A stretch of DNA of 64,000 nucleotides from Apus apus (taxonomy: Eukaryota; Chordata; Aves; Apodiformes; Apodidae): positions 22,092,241-22,156,240 of the forward strand of contig NC_067285.1 of assembly GCF_020740795.1 (NCBI RefSeq), read 5' to 3'. The notes beneath the pieces are model-generated. The model had not been told where the DNA came from. It did no database searches and worked only from the letters and a program-made list of their open reading frames with translations. Within the stretch, counting starts at the first letter, position 1, and every line of letters starts with the position of its first letter. Positions 23,601-35,600 of this stretch are shown piece after piece. A program made the position numbers and the translations under genes.

Positions 23601-26600
23601 CTCATGGTCATGAAGACTTTCTCCTTACTGTAGAGTATCAGAAGCAATCGAGAAGAATTGTGGCTAGACCCTGTCAGGTATTATATAGTTTTAGATGGAA
23701 AAGCTGTGAATTCCATATTTCTCTCAGGGATTTCTGAAGCAAAAACACTTGTGAGGACACAGGCCAGCTGCCCCAGTTAAGAAGAGCAAGTTTGGAAGTT
23801 GTCAGGGAGGCTGAGCAAACCCAGGTTGGCTACCTAGCACATAATTTGATGCGACTTTGAATTGAATTTATGGCACAAGCATCATAAAGTTAATTTATGA
23901 ATGACTGTGATGAATGAGCATTGTTCTAGAGATAACCTGGGTGTTTTTGCTCCACTTATGTGTCAGAATGTCTAGAAGTTCCCCGACAAATGACCGAAAA
24001 ACCCATAGTGGAGGTGATGCCTTGATGTCAGCAACCGTGGAACCTGTTGCTATGTAAGAGTACAAGCAAGATGACTGGGCACTTGGGAATAGTTGGAAGT
24101 TTATAAAGGGCTATTGACCAATGCTCTTGAGCATTTTGTCCTACATGCCATTTCATGAAAGGCTGTTTAAGTTTTTATAAGAACGCCCTTTTGGTGCTAT
24201 CTTGCTGAACTGGTAAAAAGTAGGAAACATTTGATGGTGCCTCATTTGAACTCTGTAGCTTGATATTAATAATATGCCATTGTATGTTGCAAATTACCAT
24301 AAATATATATAATCTTAATATATTATATCTATTTTCCTTTACACATTCTTATGTGCTTATTAAAGCCAGACAATTATTTAAGAGGAAATCTACATATATT
24401 TTTTAAATGTTTTTATTATTTAAAGTACAGCCATGTATTTTAAAGACCAAGCTGTGTTGTTACGACTATTGTTATATTTCCATGTGATGGGATTTTCCCC
24501 CATTTTCAATTACAAAACAAGGTTTGGCTAATAGGCACTGAAATAGTTAAACTAGGAGTGATCTATTGTTCAGCATGATCATTATTTATCCAAATACAGT
24601 ATTTACTTCTTGTTAGAGGTCAGAATCCTTCATTATTATTTGGGGACCTGTTGTACTGTGTGTTGCAACAGTAAGAGGATGGATGCATTTCCCACTCCAA
24701 TTAGTTTGACTTTTCAAGACCACTGACACACTTCAATAATGAGAATTTTTAAAGTGGTGATTAATTTTTGAGTGTCCAGTTTAGAGAACCTAGGAAATTT
24801 GTCCTATTTGGGGTATTGAATAGAAATATGCCTGTTGTCTTCATGTGACACTATAGGTCTTTGGGCATCATGAAGATCTAAAAGTTTGACATTGTCTCTT
24901 CTGAGACACCTAAGAATCAGAAATAGTTTAAAAGTTTGGCTTTAATTTTTTCTAAATACAATATTACTGTTTTGTAGATGGTAGGGAAGCTAAGGCTAAT
25001 AATAATCACATGATTAGGAGGTTGTAACATTTAATTATTCAATTAGGGGTGACACAGCAGTACTTACCAGAACAACATGGCAAAAACAACCTCTTCTGAC
25101 ATCAGTTTCATGATTCACTGTTTCTGGTGCTGGTAAGTTAACAAAGTAAGTGCCAAATCTGCACAGAGTAGCAGTAACTTTGGCAGCCAAATACAGTGCA
25201 AGCGGGTAGGAAGAGCAAAAACAGGAAGATGGCTTTACCGATGCTTTTCCTTGATGATACGGCAGTGCTGCTTGGATGTCAGGCACATGAGAAAGAGGTT
25301 AGGCAACGAAGGGCTGCCCTTTCTTCCTTCACAACAGTGCCAAACGGGCCCACATCTCATCCGCGTCTCCCCTCTTGGCCTCTGGCAAGTTGAACAGATA
25401 GAGTCACGTCCGGTAGCTGCCTACCACAGGTGGCTGCCAGGCGCGCCAGCTACCCGGGGATAAAATAGATGTTCCCCTGGTACTCAAGCGAGAACCCGCA
25501 TCTGCACGGCGGCGCGGGCACCGGGTGTTCTCTGGCGGCAGGAGCCGGTGCCCGGCGGCGGAGGGAGGCTTCATAGAAGGTCACCTGCGGCAGCGTTGAG
25601 CTCTGACCCAACACACAAATAAAAAGAGTGAAAACGCGTTCTTGAGTGTATAAAAACCGCGTGTCGGGATAGGCGTCAGTCAGCGGCCGGGGAGAACGAG
25701 TGGTCCCGTAGCTGCGGCGGGAGGCCCGGGGCGGGAGCGTGGGCGCCGACCCTGGGAGGCAGCCCCGGCCGGGGGCGGTGGGGATCTCCTGAGCACGGCA
25801 CTTCCCACCGCCCTGTGACAGCTGAGGGACAGCGGTGCCGGGGGCTTCGCTGGCCATCTTTAATGTGGGCAGCAGGGCTAGAACTCCGCATCTCTTCGCT
25901 GCCTTGATTAAACATTTTTTTTAATTAGCACTGGTGACCAGCTGTGCCTCCTCGGAGTGGGGGAGGGAGGTGGCAGGCGAAGGAGGTGTGTGGGAGGCGC
26001 GTACTCTCTGCCCGCAACAAAGATGGCGGCCAGGGAGCCTGGGGCGGCGGGCGGGCGGTGCCGCCCGGTACCGTGGTCTTCCTGACCGGGGCGCGGTGCC
26101 GGTCTCCAGCGCCGCGGGGTCGCCGCCGCCTCCCGGGCCTCCTCGCTCCCCTCCTCCGCGGAGGGCCCGGGCCCACCCCCGCTGGCCGCCCAGCCAATGG
26201 CGGCAGGCGCGGGCGGGCGGGGCGGGGCGGGGCGGGGGAGCGCGGGTGGGTCGGCCGGGTGGCGGCCCGCGGCTCACTCGCGGCTCCCTCGCGGCTCCGG
26301 CGGGTGCTGCAGCCGTCGCAGCTGTTGGTGGGTACCGGTCGGGAGACGCCGCCGCTGTCAACGGGGCTCCGCTGCGGCCGGCCGGGCGGGGAACCATGCC
26401 CACCCTCAGGTAACACCGAGCCCCGAAGAGGCTCCTGCAGCCCAGCCTGCCGCCCCGGGGGAAGGGGCGGCGGGCGCTGATGCGCTTTTGCTCGCGGGCT
26501 TGGAGCGCCCGGCGCGATGTTCCGCCGGAGCTCGGCTCATCCCTCCTCCGTCCGTGTAATTTTAGGCTCTGGGGTAGCGCGGCTTCGTTCCCTCCTCTCT

Positions 26601-29600
26601 CTGCGCCTCGAGTTGTTTTTGGTGCTGCACACCCGCGCCCCCGAGGCGAGAGGGGAGAGCCGCGCCGGTCTCTGCCGGCCCCTCCGCCCGGTGGCCCGGG
26701 CTGTCACCTGGGGGGGGGCGCGCGGAGTTCAGTTGGCGGGCAGATAGATGGTCGCGCGCCGGCGGGTCCGTCCGTCCGTCCGCCCCTGCCCGGTGAGCGC
26801 CCCCAGCAGCGCTGGGCCCGGCCCCGGGGGGCGGCCCCGGGGGGCAGCCGCGGGGCGGCGGCCGGGACGTGGCCGGGGGTCTCTCTGCGGCGGTGCCGCT
26901 GTCACAGGTAGCGAGCGCCTGAGCGCAGGCGGCCGCTTTCTGCGGCGCGGTCTCGCCGTGGGGGTGAGAGGGAGGGTGTCGTGGGGCTCTGGCACCCGCG
27001 TTGGAACCCTACAACATCGCTGTAGCGTGTCGTGACTGGGACCTAATTTTAAATGAACCGCAGATAACGAGAAGCAGGGTAATAATGACAGACTAGACTC
27101 TGAGCAGTCTATTGGAAATGTGGTGGTGTCAGTTTGTCTGCGATAACTAAAGAGTGACAAACCCTTAACATCGAGTGAAAGGAGTTGTTACGACCCGTTT
27201 CGCTTCCTAGAACACTTCATCTTAAGATGGGGTGGTCTTGTGAAGTGAACTGGCAACCTTCACCATGTAGTTATTTTGATCAGTCCTTCAGTTGCTAAAG
27301 AAATAGCTAGAATTGCAGGCTCCAAGTCCAGTGGTCATTCAAGGCGACTCCCACCTCTTCTCTCCACTCTCAAAACTCAATGTATCAGATTTCACACTGT
27401 CTCTGACCTACAGACGGTAACTCTTTGAAATTGCAGTAGTATTTCACTGTTGGAGCTTGTGGAGTTCGTGCAGCTGCGTAAGGAGCTGGGTGGTGGTGGA
27501 ACAGCTTTTTTAACCTGCGGCAGCCTGGCTTACGTAAGGCCAAGGCTTGAGGCTTGGCTTCTAAGTTGGAACCTGTGAATGTGCCACTCCAGGAGACTAT
27601 GAGAGTTTCATAATAAATGAAATCTTCACAGAAGATATTCCACTGAAGTCAATATATAAACATGTAACTTCTTAGCCATATAACTGCCTTTACTTCAGAT
27701 CTAAGTAAGCAAAGCATGTGAGCAGTCCCAAAGGCTACTGGTATATGTAAGATCTGTATGCTAAACTGATTTGTGATGCAAGGGAAATTGTCTGAACTCT
27801 GGAATCATGCAGTAAATACTTGTGAGGTACTTTTAGTGTCAGTAAAGCTGTGGTTAACAGTAGTGTAATCTTAGTTACATTTATGTTGTGTACATAACTG
27901 TGATGGGAGAAGGATGTTCTTAGTCAAGAGCTCATAGCTCTTACAAATGCTATGAATCTGGTCATATTGCTTTTTTAACTAAAAGTGTAATTTTTTTTCT
28001 TACACTTAAATCTTGTATTTATGGGGTTTGACTGTGTTCCTTTGTGACTGAAAATGATATGCTGAGAATAAACTTAGAACTTGCCTTGATTTGCCTTACT
28101 TTCAAGGACATAATCAAACCCTGTAGGAGTATTAACATTTTAGATCTTTGGAAACCATTATATTAGTGAATGGAAGTCAAAGCTGTTATGCAGTTGGGAC
28201 ACCTGAATGTCTTAATCATGTTGTATGAAAGCTTTCTGACTGTAAAATGTCTTAGTATAAGAGTTAAATATTGAGTGCACTTTACAGGTACAGGGCAGTA
28301 TGAGACTGTTATAAAGCAATAAAAAAGCTCAATTTTTCGTCTTCGCTTCCTTTACTATTAAATAGATGAGATTATTTTTGTGGCAGAAAAAACAGGAGTT
28401 TGTTGGTTTTTTTTTAAGAAAAAAATGAGAATCTTTTTTTTTTTTTTTTTTTAAAGCAAGACATGCTTTATCCAAAGGCTCAAAATATTCCTCTGTTTCT
28501 GAGCCGGTAACTAATAATATATTTCCACTGATATTTTGGTGATGTTCTTCCACTGTAGTGCACAACAGCATGGGTTAATAACAATTTTGTGTGATAGTTA
28601 GATACCATACTGCTAATGTTTAGCAGCCAACTTGAAGTGGGACTGTATTTTTTAAAAAATCCTGCAGCAGTAGAGCATTAGTAAAGTACAACCATAATAT
28701 TGGGCACGGGTTGCCAGATGGGTTAGTTATGGTTAATTTTGTTGCCTTGTAAAAAGTGATTGAAAGGTAGCTCAGTACCGATAAGGGAGTTTTTTGTTTT
28801 GCTTCATTCAGTTTGGTTTCACTTCATTACTTCTGCAACTTATGATAAGAATAATATGTGAAACACTGGTTATTTGTGAAAAATCAATGATCTCACCACT
28901 TTCCAAACAAAATGCTGTAATTAGCAGGTGAAAATTTATTAATATTTAATGAATTACATTGCTTGAACTTAAATTGCAACTAACTCTTTGCTAGTCCAGA
29001 GTTAAAATGGCAAATTCTTAAAATATATTGCTTGTTGTTGAGAGTTAGAAATGCAGAGATGGTGTACATCTAAGTGTTCTGTAAAGAAAGTTGCCTTTTT
29101 TCCTATAGTTTTGCCTTCTAGATGACACTGTATTTCTGTGACCAAAAAAGTTTTATGTTTGTATGAACATATTATTCTTGGTTTAGGTTTTAAAAATATA
29201 TATATATATACACTGTACATATACATATGTGTTCTGTGTGTATGTGTATGCATATATATACATACACATCCACTGGCTGTGTATGGTCAGTTATATGCCT
29301 TAATTGGTGTAGGTGGAGGAGCTGTCACTTGTTTCTGCCACAAAAATAATCTCATCTATTTAATAGTAAAGGAAGCGAAGATGAAAAATTGAGCTTTTTT
29401 ATTGCTTTATAACAGTCTCATACTGCCCTGTACCTGTAAAGTGCACTCAATATTTAACTCTTATACTAAGAGGGCCAAATGTTTTTTTGCAATAATTTAA
29501 TTGAGTTAAGCAAGAACATCCTTCACAAATGATTAGATAGCAAGAATCCTGTGCAACAGAAGGGACTGCAGGGAGTCCAGCAGACTGTGGACTTCCTAAG

Positions 29601-32600
29601 TGTTTGTTCTGTGTTGCAGAGGTGTATTTCCTAAATAACCCATGTATTGTGAAATCTCACCTTTCAAGAAGCTGTTGCTGCTATATTTTATGTCTAGTTG
29701 GTTAGAAATGATCTATGTAATTGTAACCAAAGCAGGTGTCCCGTGTGACTGAACAGCACACACAGGCCAGTAAGGTTCACATGTGCTACTCAAAGTGTTA
29801 AACTTGTGAGGATGTAGCCATTTAATATCAGTTTCTTCCTCCAGATACTTGTAAACTTAGCATTCTCCAGGATCCTAAATATTATCTTTAATTTTATGCT
29901 TTTACAGTATGTGGCTTTACAGAATATATGTTGTTGGAATTAATATTTTTTTAAATTGATATTTTTACCAAGGCACAAACTGTAGTGAAGAAATTGCTGT
30001 ATCTCATGTGGTACCACAAAAAATGCAGTAGTGTAACAGTGCAGATACTTTCCAGCCCCTCAATAAGGGAAGGGTGATTTGCACTGCACTGAAATGTAGC
30101 AAGTGTTAGGTTAATCAGGTTGAACGGGCTAAAGATTTACACAGCTAAGTGGTTCACTTAAACAGTAGAAACAGTAGCCTTTCCAGATTGTGATTCACAA
30201 AGGTTGTATCAGAAGATACTGATCACAGTGGTCATCTTAAATGTCTGCTTGAACTTGTTGAATTTTTAAAGCTTCTGATTTGGAAGGATATTGTTTAGAA
30301 TCTTCCTGTTTTGGCCAAAAAGGTGTTTTTATGAAACACAGTGTCAGGCAAGGAGTGACACAACTTCAATCTCCAGTAAAAATGAAATGTATAGACTTTT
30401 TTTTTTTTCCCCTTTTTTTCCCCCTTTTTGCCAATGGAATGTTAATCTCTAGATTTAAGCATGGACGCTCTAGTTCCTTGGGATTTGGTTAGTTCAAACA
30501 TCTAGCTGAAACAACTGAAAATGTAGAAATACATGTAATTTGAAACACAAGGCTAGCAATTTGTATATATTGGCTCATGTATTTGCAAAAATAAGCTGTG
30601 TTATCAATCTGTGTACCTCTTTTCTTCATAGAAATCAAACAGTTAAGGTACGTAAAGTTTTATATGTTTGAAAAGTTGCCAAGTTTTGCTATCCTACATT
30701 TGTTTGTGAGAAATAACTATACTGAAGTTGGGGAGACTTTGCCCAGAAGTTTCAGGGGAATGTTTCTGAACATACACTTACTAGTCTAGTGTAGCTACCC
30801 TTGGCTTTAATATTTTCCTTCCCAGATGGCATCATACTATACAGTCTCTGGAATACTTAAATGGGAATTATCATAAAGTACTGTGGTAGAAGGAAGGTTT
30901 GGGGATGGAACAGGACTTGTTCTATGCAATTTAAAGAGCTGCCTGGATTATCTTGAACTGAAAGTGGTAGTTCTGCTGCTGTTGGCATATTAGCAGTTTA
31001 TGTGCACGATTTGCTCAATAGAGCTGCTCTGGATCCTAAACCAGTACAAAGTTGCTCTTCTGTTGCTTCAAGTATATTGACCAGTATGTTCTGCAGCCTG
31101 TTAAATGTTTGGTAGCTCCTATTTTACTTTTCTCTTGAAAAAGTAACTTCTTCAGAGGTAGTGACCTTAACATGTCAGCTGTATTTACGAGAGTTTTTGA
31201 GGTTTTCCTGGCAGTACATTTAAGTGCTGATACTTGTCTTATATAGAAATTATCTGTTATATGATTATTTTTTTCTTAAGGGTAAGTGTAAAATTGTTGA
31301 TGCACAGAAGTTCACAGAATGTTAAAATTAGCTAAACATCAAGTACAGGAGCTTACAGTTCTGGACAAATCTGCATTCAATGCTTAAAATTCTGTTTTTT
31401 CTTAGTCCTGCAATACTACTGATGGAACACTTATTTTTTTAAAAAGGGGAGAACATTCTGTCTTGGGGGTCCAGCTGCAGTCCCCTCTATCCTTGTCTTA
31501 ATTGTCATATCTCTCCCTCTTCATTTCTTCTTGCTAGAATTAATTTGATTAAGCTACTTAGAACAATCAATATTTCTTTCCATGCTGAGATGAGTATTTA
31601 GTGAGTCTTACAGATTTTTAGTAAGCAGATGTTACCTATCTGAGTTAGGAGTGAGCTGCATATTAGACAAATATTTGTCAGCTAAGGTATTTTCATAGCA
31701 GTTGTGAGAGGAAGTAAAATAAGGAGTTTGCAACCTCTGTTGGACACAATTCATGGGATTGTTCTGTATAATCTGGTTTCTGCTTATTTTATATCTTTTT
31801 TTCTTAAGCTGCTGGGTAGAAATCAATTAAATCTGTCATTTAGTAGGTAGATGTTGAGTCTTCTAAAACATTTACCTTGTTCTAAACGGGCCACAAGAGT
31901 TGAAAACTCACTTTCTTTGAGACTCAGCCAACACATTTCTGCAGCTTTGGATAAACTGCAGATAGATATTGGATCCAACGGATGGAGAGATGGGGAATAT
32001 GCATTCTTTGCAAATGCTTGTTAGTCAAGAGGGAGATACTGAAGGTGGCTAGATGAAGGGCTTGCCTTGTCATTTGCAGGCAGCAGGTGTTAGCTTAGCA
32101 AGGAATGTGATGGGTTTGGAGGTAGTTTGGTGTAGTCTTTGAGAACAGCTGCCTTCGCTCCTACTTGACATTAGGCCATGTACCTAATCCTTTGGTATTA
32201 CTACATTATCACCCAAGTATGTGCTATTCAGGAAAATGTAACACATGGTTTCTGAATGAATCTAAAAAAGGGTTAAAGCTAGCTCTTTCAGCTGTTTACA
32301 GTATCTCTGATGTCTTCCTTCTGTGTGGCAGAAGTCATGGTAATGAATTTCACATACTTTAAAAAGTACGTACATTCTTATCAGTAGACAGCTACACTGT
32401 TCAAAGTGACTGACAATGCAGAATCATCCAGTATCTCTTAATTTCAATTTGTTAAAACAGGCTTAAATTGTTAATTATTGGTTGGTAGCAGAGTAAACTC
32501 AGCAACTAAGTCTGCTCAGTGAAATTCCTGTTACCTTGTCTGATACTCCCCCTGTCTAAAATCTGGTATTACAACCAGCATGCATTCCTTTTAGACTACA

Positions 32601-35600
32601 GAGTGTAGCATGCAGCATTGATTCTTTATCATAGAATCATAGAACCGTTTGAGTTGGAAGGGATGCTAAAGAGCATCTAGTTCCAACCCTCCTAAACCCC
32701 TCCCACTAGATCAGGTTGCTCAGAGCCCCATCTGGCCTGGTCTTGAACACTTAAAATTTCAACAACTTCCCTAGGCAACGTTTTCCAGTGTCTCACCACC
32801 CTCACACTGAAGAATTTCCTCCTAATGTCTAACCTAAATCTTCCCTCTTCCAGTTTTGATCCATTCCCCTTTGTCCTATTGTTACATGCTCTTGTCAAAA
32901 GTCCCTCCCCAGCTTTCCTGTAGGGCCCCTTCAGGTACTGCTGTGAGGCCTCCATGAAGCCTTTTCTTCTCCAGGCTGAACAGCCCCAGTTTTCTCAGCC
33001 TGTATTCATACGAGAGGTGCTCTGAGTCAATGACAGCTTAACAGAGTATATACCTTTGTATGTTCTTGACTACTTGCAGTCTGTATCTTGATCCAAAAAA
33101 ATTATTGTAGGATGGTTCTTCACTCAAATTTGACTCTGTCTATATGCCAGGTCTCCATGTGACTGCCATACTAGGTAAAATGTGTATCTTTTGTTCCTTA
33201 GCTGTATTCAAGAAAAACTTTTATTTCTAACAAATAAGTCTTCAGTGTATTACACTAGGAACAATAAATTAATGCTAAGCTAACTTAAAATAATTGATTC
33301 TCTTACAGTGAAAATGTCCTGTTTGGAATGGGAAATCCTTTGCTTGATATCTGTGCAGTTGTGGACAAGGACTTCCTTGACAAGTAAGTCTTGATTTTTA
33401 ATCTTTTAATGTCAGTTTTGTTTCCAGAATGATGCCTATGAGAAAATGGAGGACCATCTGCTTGTGTAATGCAAAGTTTGTGCAGATCTCTGTGGGATTC
33501 TGGCCTTATGCTGAAGGAAGCCAACATTGTATCAGTCATTTGATTTTTCTAGGTGAATGAAACAGTGATGGTAAATGAAAAAACATCAGTGTTTTCACGT
33601 GGTTTTGCTACTTACTGTTTTCTAGCAATTATTTATTCTTTTCATGCTATTTTTGCTGGCCTTTAATTGGAAGCAGTCATCAATGTCAGTCAGATTTAGG
33701 TAAGAGGTAATGTGAATACTCTGTGTTACTTTTGATGTTCTATTACAGCTCTCTTCTTTCTTCAGTGATGACTTTGGGGCAAAGAAGCCATTTCTGTAAT
33801 ACACCAAGAAAAGTTGTGCAAGGGTGCCTTTTTTTAATATTAAAATTTATCAGTCAAGAACAGCACCACTTCTTATCATGTGGTCTGTTATCTTGCTTAA
33901 GTCTAGTTGTTATGCTATCATTCATATAACCATATCACTGAATTGTTTGTATCTTGCTGTTGGCATTAAACTTATTCTCTGATCGAGTGAGATGTCTTTT
34001 TTAAGGGATGTAGTGTATAGTTGCTCTTTTAAATCCTTCTGCATGAACTCACTTTCTTCGAGTTGTTGCCTCTTTGTTTCTCTTGTTTGCAAGTGATCAG
34101 TTCCATTTCATGTTTCAGACTGCTCACAGTTTATTCAATTTTTTAAGTGTTAATTTTTTTCTTTAGTCGCTCTTGTAGTTATTAATGGGAATGCTGAGAC
34201 AAGAATACATTTCACATCAGCCAGTAAAGAAGAGGTGCAGAGTTTTTATTTGTGAATGTGTACTGTGAGCCACAGTATTTTGTTATGAAGCTTTTAAAAG
34301 CAATAATTTGTTTTTGCAACGGTGTTTTATCACTCAAGTTTTATCTAAAGGTGTGTTTAAGTGAGAGCCTGAGTATTACAAGCTGGAGGCAAAAGGCAAG
34401 AATGTAATGGAGCGTATCAATCTCAAAAACATCTGGAACTTAGAATTCTCAAGACATAGACTTGATGGCTGAGAAAATAAATTATTCTGATGCAATTCTG
34501 TGCCTTATTTCTCTACTGAAATAACTTGAAAACCATTCTCTGAACATAAATAATGCCCTCACCCTCAACCCAACAATATTCCCCAACTAATCCTTACAAA
34601 TTACTGTTGTAAAACAATATAGATCTGTATTACAGCAGTGAAATCGTGCAAGAGTGCATTGTGCTTTTCACTGTGTGTGATATGCTCTGCATAATTTAAT
34701 TTAATTTTAAAATTAGAAGTATTCTGTACTCAAATTAGAGTCCTGTCAGTTAAGCCAAACTATTTCCTGGAACAGCATTTGCTCTGTGAGTAATTCTTTA
34801 CTGCCAAAATGCCTTTGTGGAGTATTGTGTTATTTAAAGCAATAAGCAGTCCTCCAACAAGTTTCACAGGGAACCTGCGGATAGTGTGATAGCTCTGGTA
34901 ATAACCTGAAACCTGAGAAGCTTCTCTACCTTGTCCACACATACCTGATTTTCATTTCTAGCTCCCTGTTTGAGTGTATGCATAGTAGTCCATTTAACTA
35001 CATACAAACATGTTTCTACTCTTAAGTCCAACTACCTTTTGCAGTACATCCTGAAATGAGAATAAATTCCCATGCTTCCTCAGCTCATGAAAAGAGATTA
35101 AATAGCAAACCTAACTGTAGAACAACTGCTAGAATAAAGTTACCTATCCAAATATTGCAGGGAGGTGCAATAACATAGGTGTTTCATGACTGTGAAGCAT
35201 TTGACAGTTTTCAGTTACACCAGCCTAGTATCTATGTTTTTTCTGGTCAAACAAGATGTGCATCTGTTTCTATCTACGTATTGTCAGCTCTTGGTATCTT
35301 GGCAGTGATTGAGTAACTCTGCAGTTTGTCTCTCACCTGTTCAGCTGGATGGCCATGTTTAATAAGGAAATTGGGCCAGCTGGGTCCTTACTTGAGAAGG
35401 CAGCTTAGTGAAATAAGGAAAGAGTTTAACTGTAAACACCCATAATTATTTTATATATCAACTTTATCAGTGTTTCTGTTAGTTTATCCTTCTCTTTTGT
35501 ATAACCAGTTTTGAGAGTAAATACCTTGGGTCAGAATAAAGGACTCGATGTTGCAAGATTAATCAATGCATATTGTCAGTCAAGTCAGAAGTGATTCTTT

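Larger units (their letters stand above)
25440..27000. promoter_or_regulatory. ADK: Second CpG island, ADK short-isoform promoter
   Basis: Dense CpG sequence begins near 25440, peaks at about 26030-26960 and ends near 27010, where the composition returns to A+T-rich. It surrounds the short-isoform first exon. A TATAAAAA sequence at 25649-25656 lies about 750 bp upstream of the ATG and is probably not the core promoter. A (GTCC)n run is at about 26767-26782. Confidence 0.8.
17653..33308 (+). other. ADK: ADK intron 1 (long isoform)
   Basis: About 15.7 kb. It contains the rest of the first CpG island, a G+C-richer patch at about 19995-20240, the second CpG island with the short-isoform first exon, the 140-bp inverted repeat and a CR1 fragment near its end. 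From about 18200 to 25000 it is otherwise A+T-rich, with A/T runs near 21064, 22945-22976 and 24294-24350 and no gene that I can see. Short open frames have no recognisable domains. Confidence 0.85.

Noticed and set aside
25450..27160. Open frames of 76-178 codons around the second CpG island
   Set aside because: Same reason: low-complexity G+C-rich translation in all frames without domains. Only the 14-bp ADK short first exon fits.
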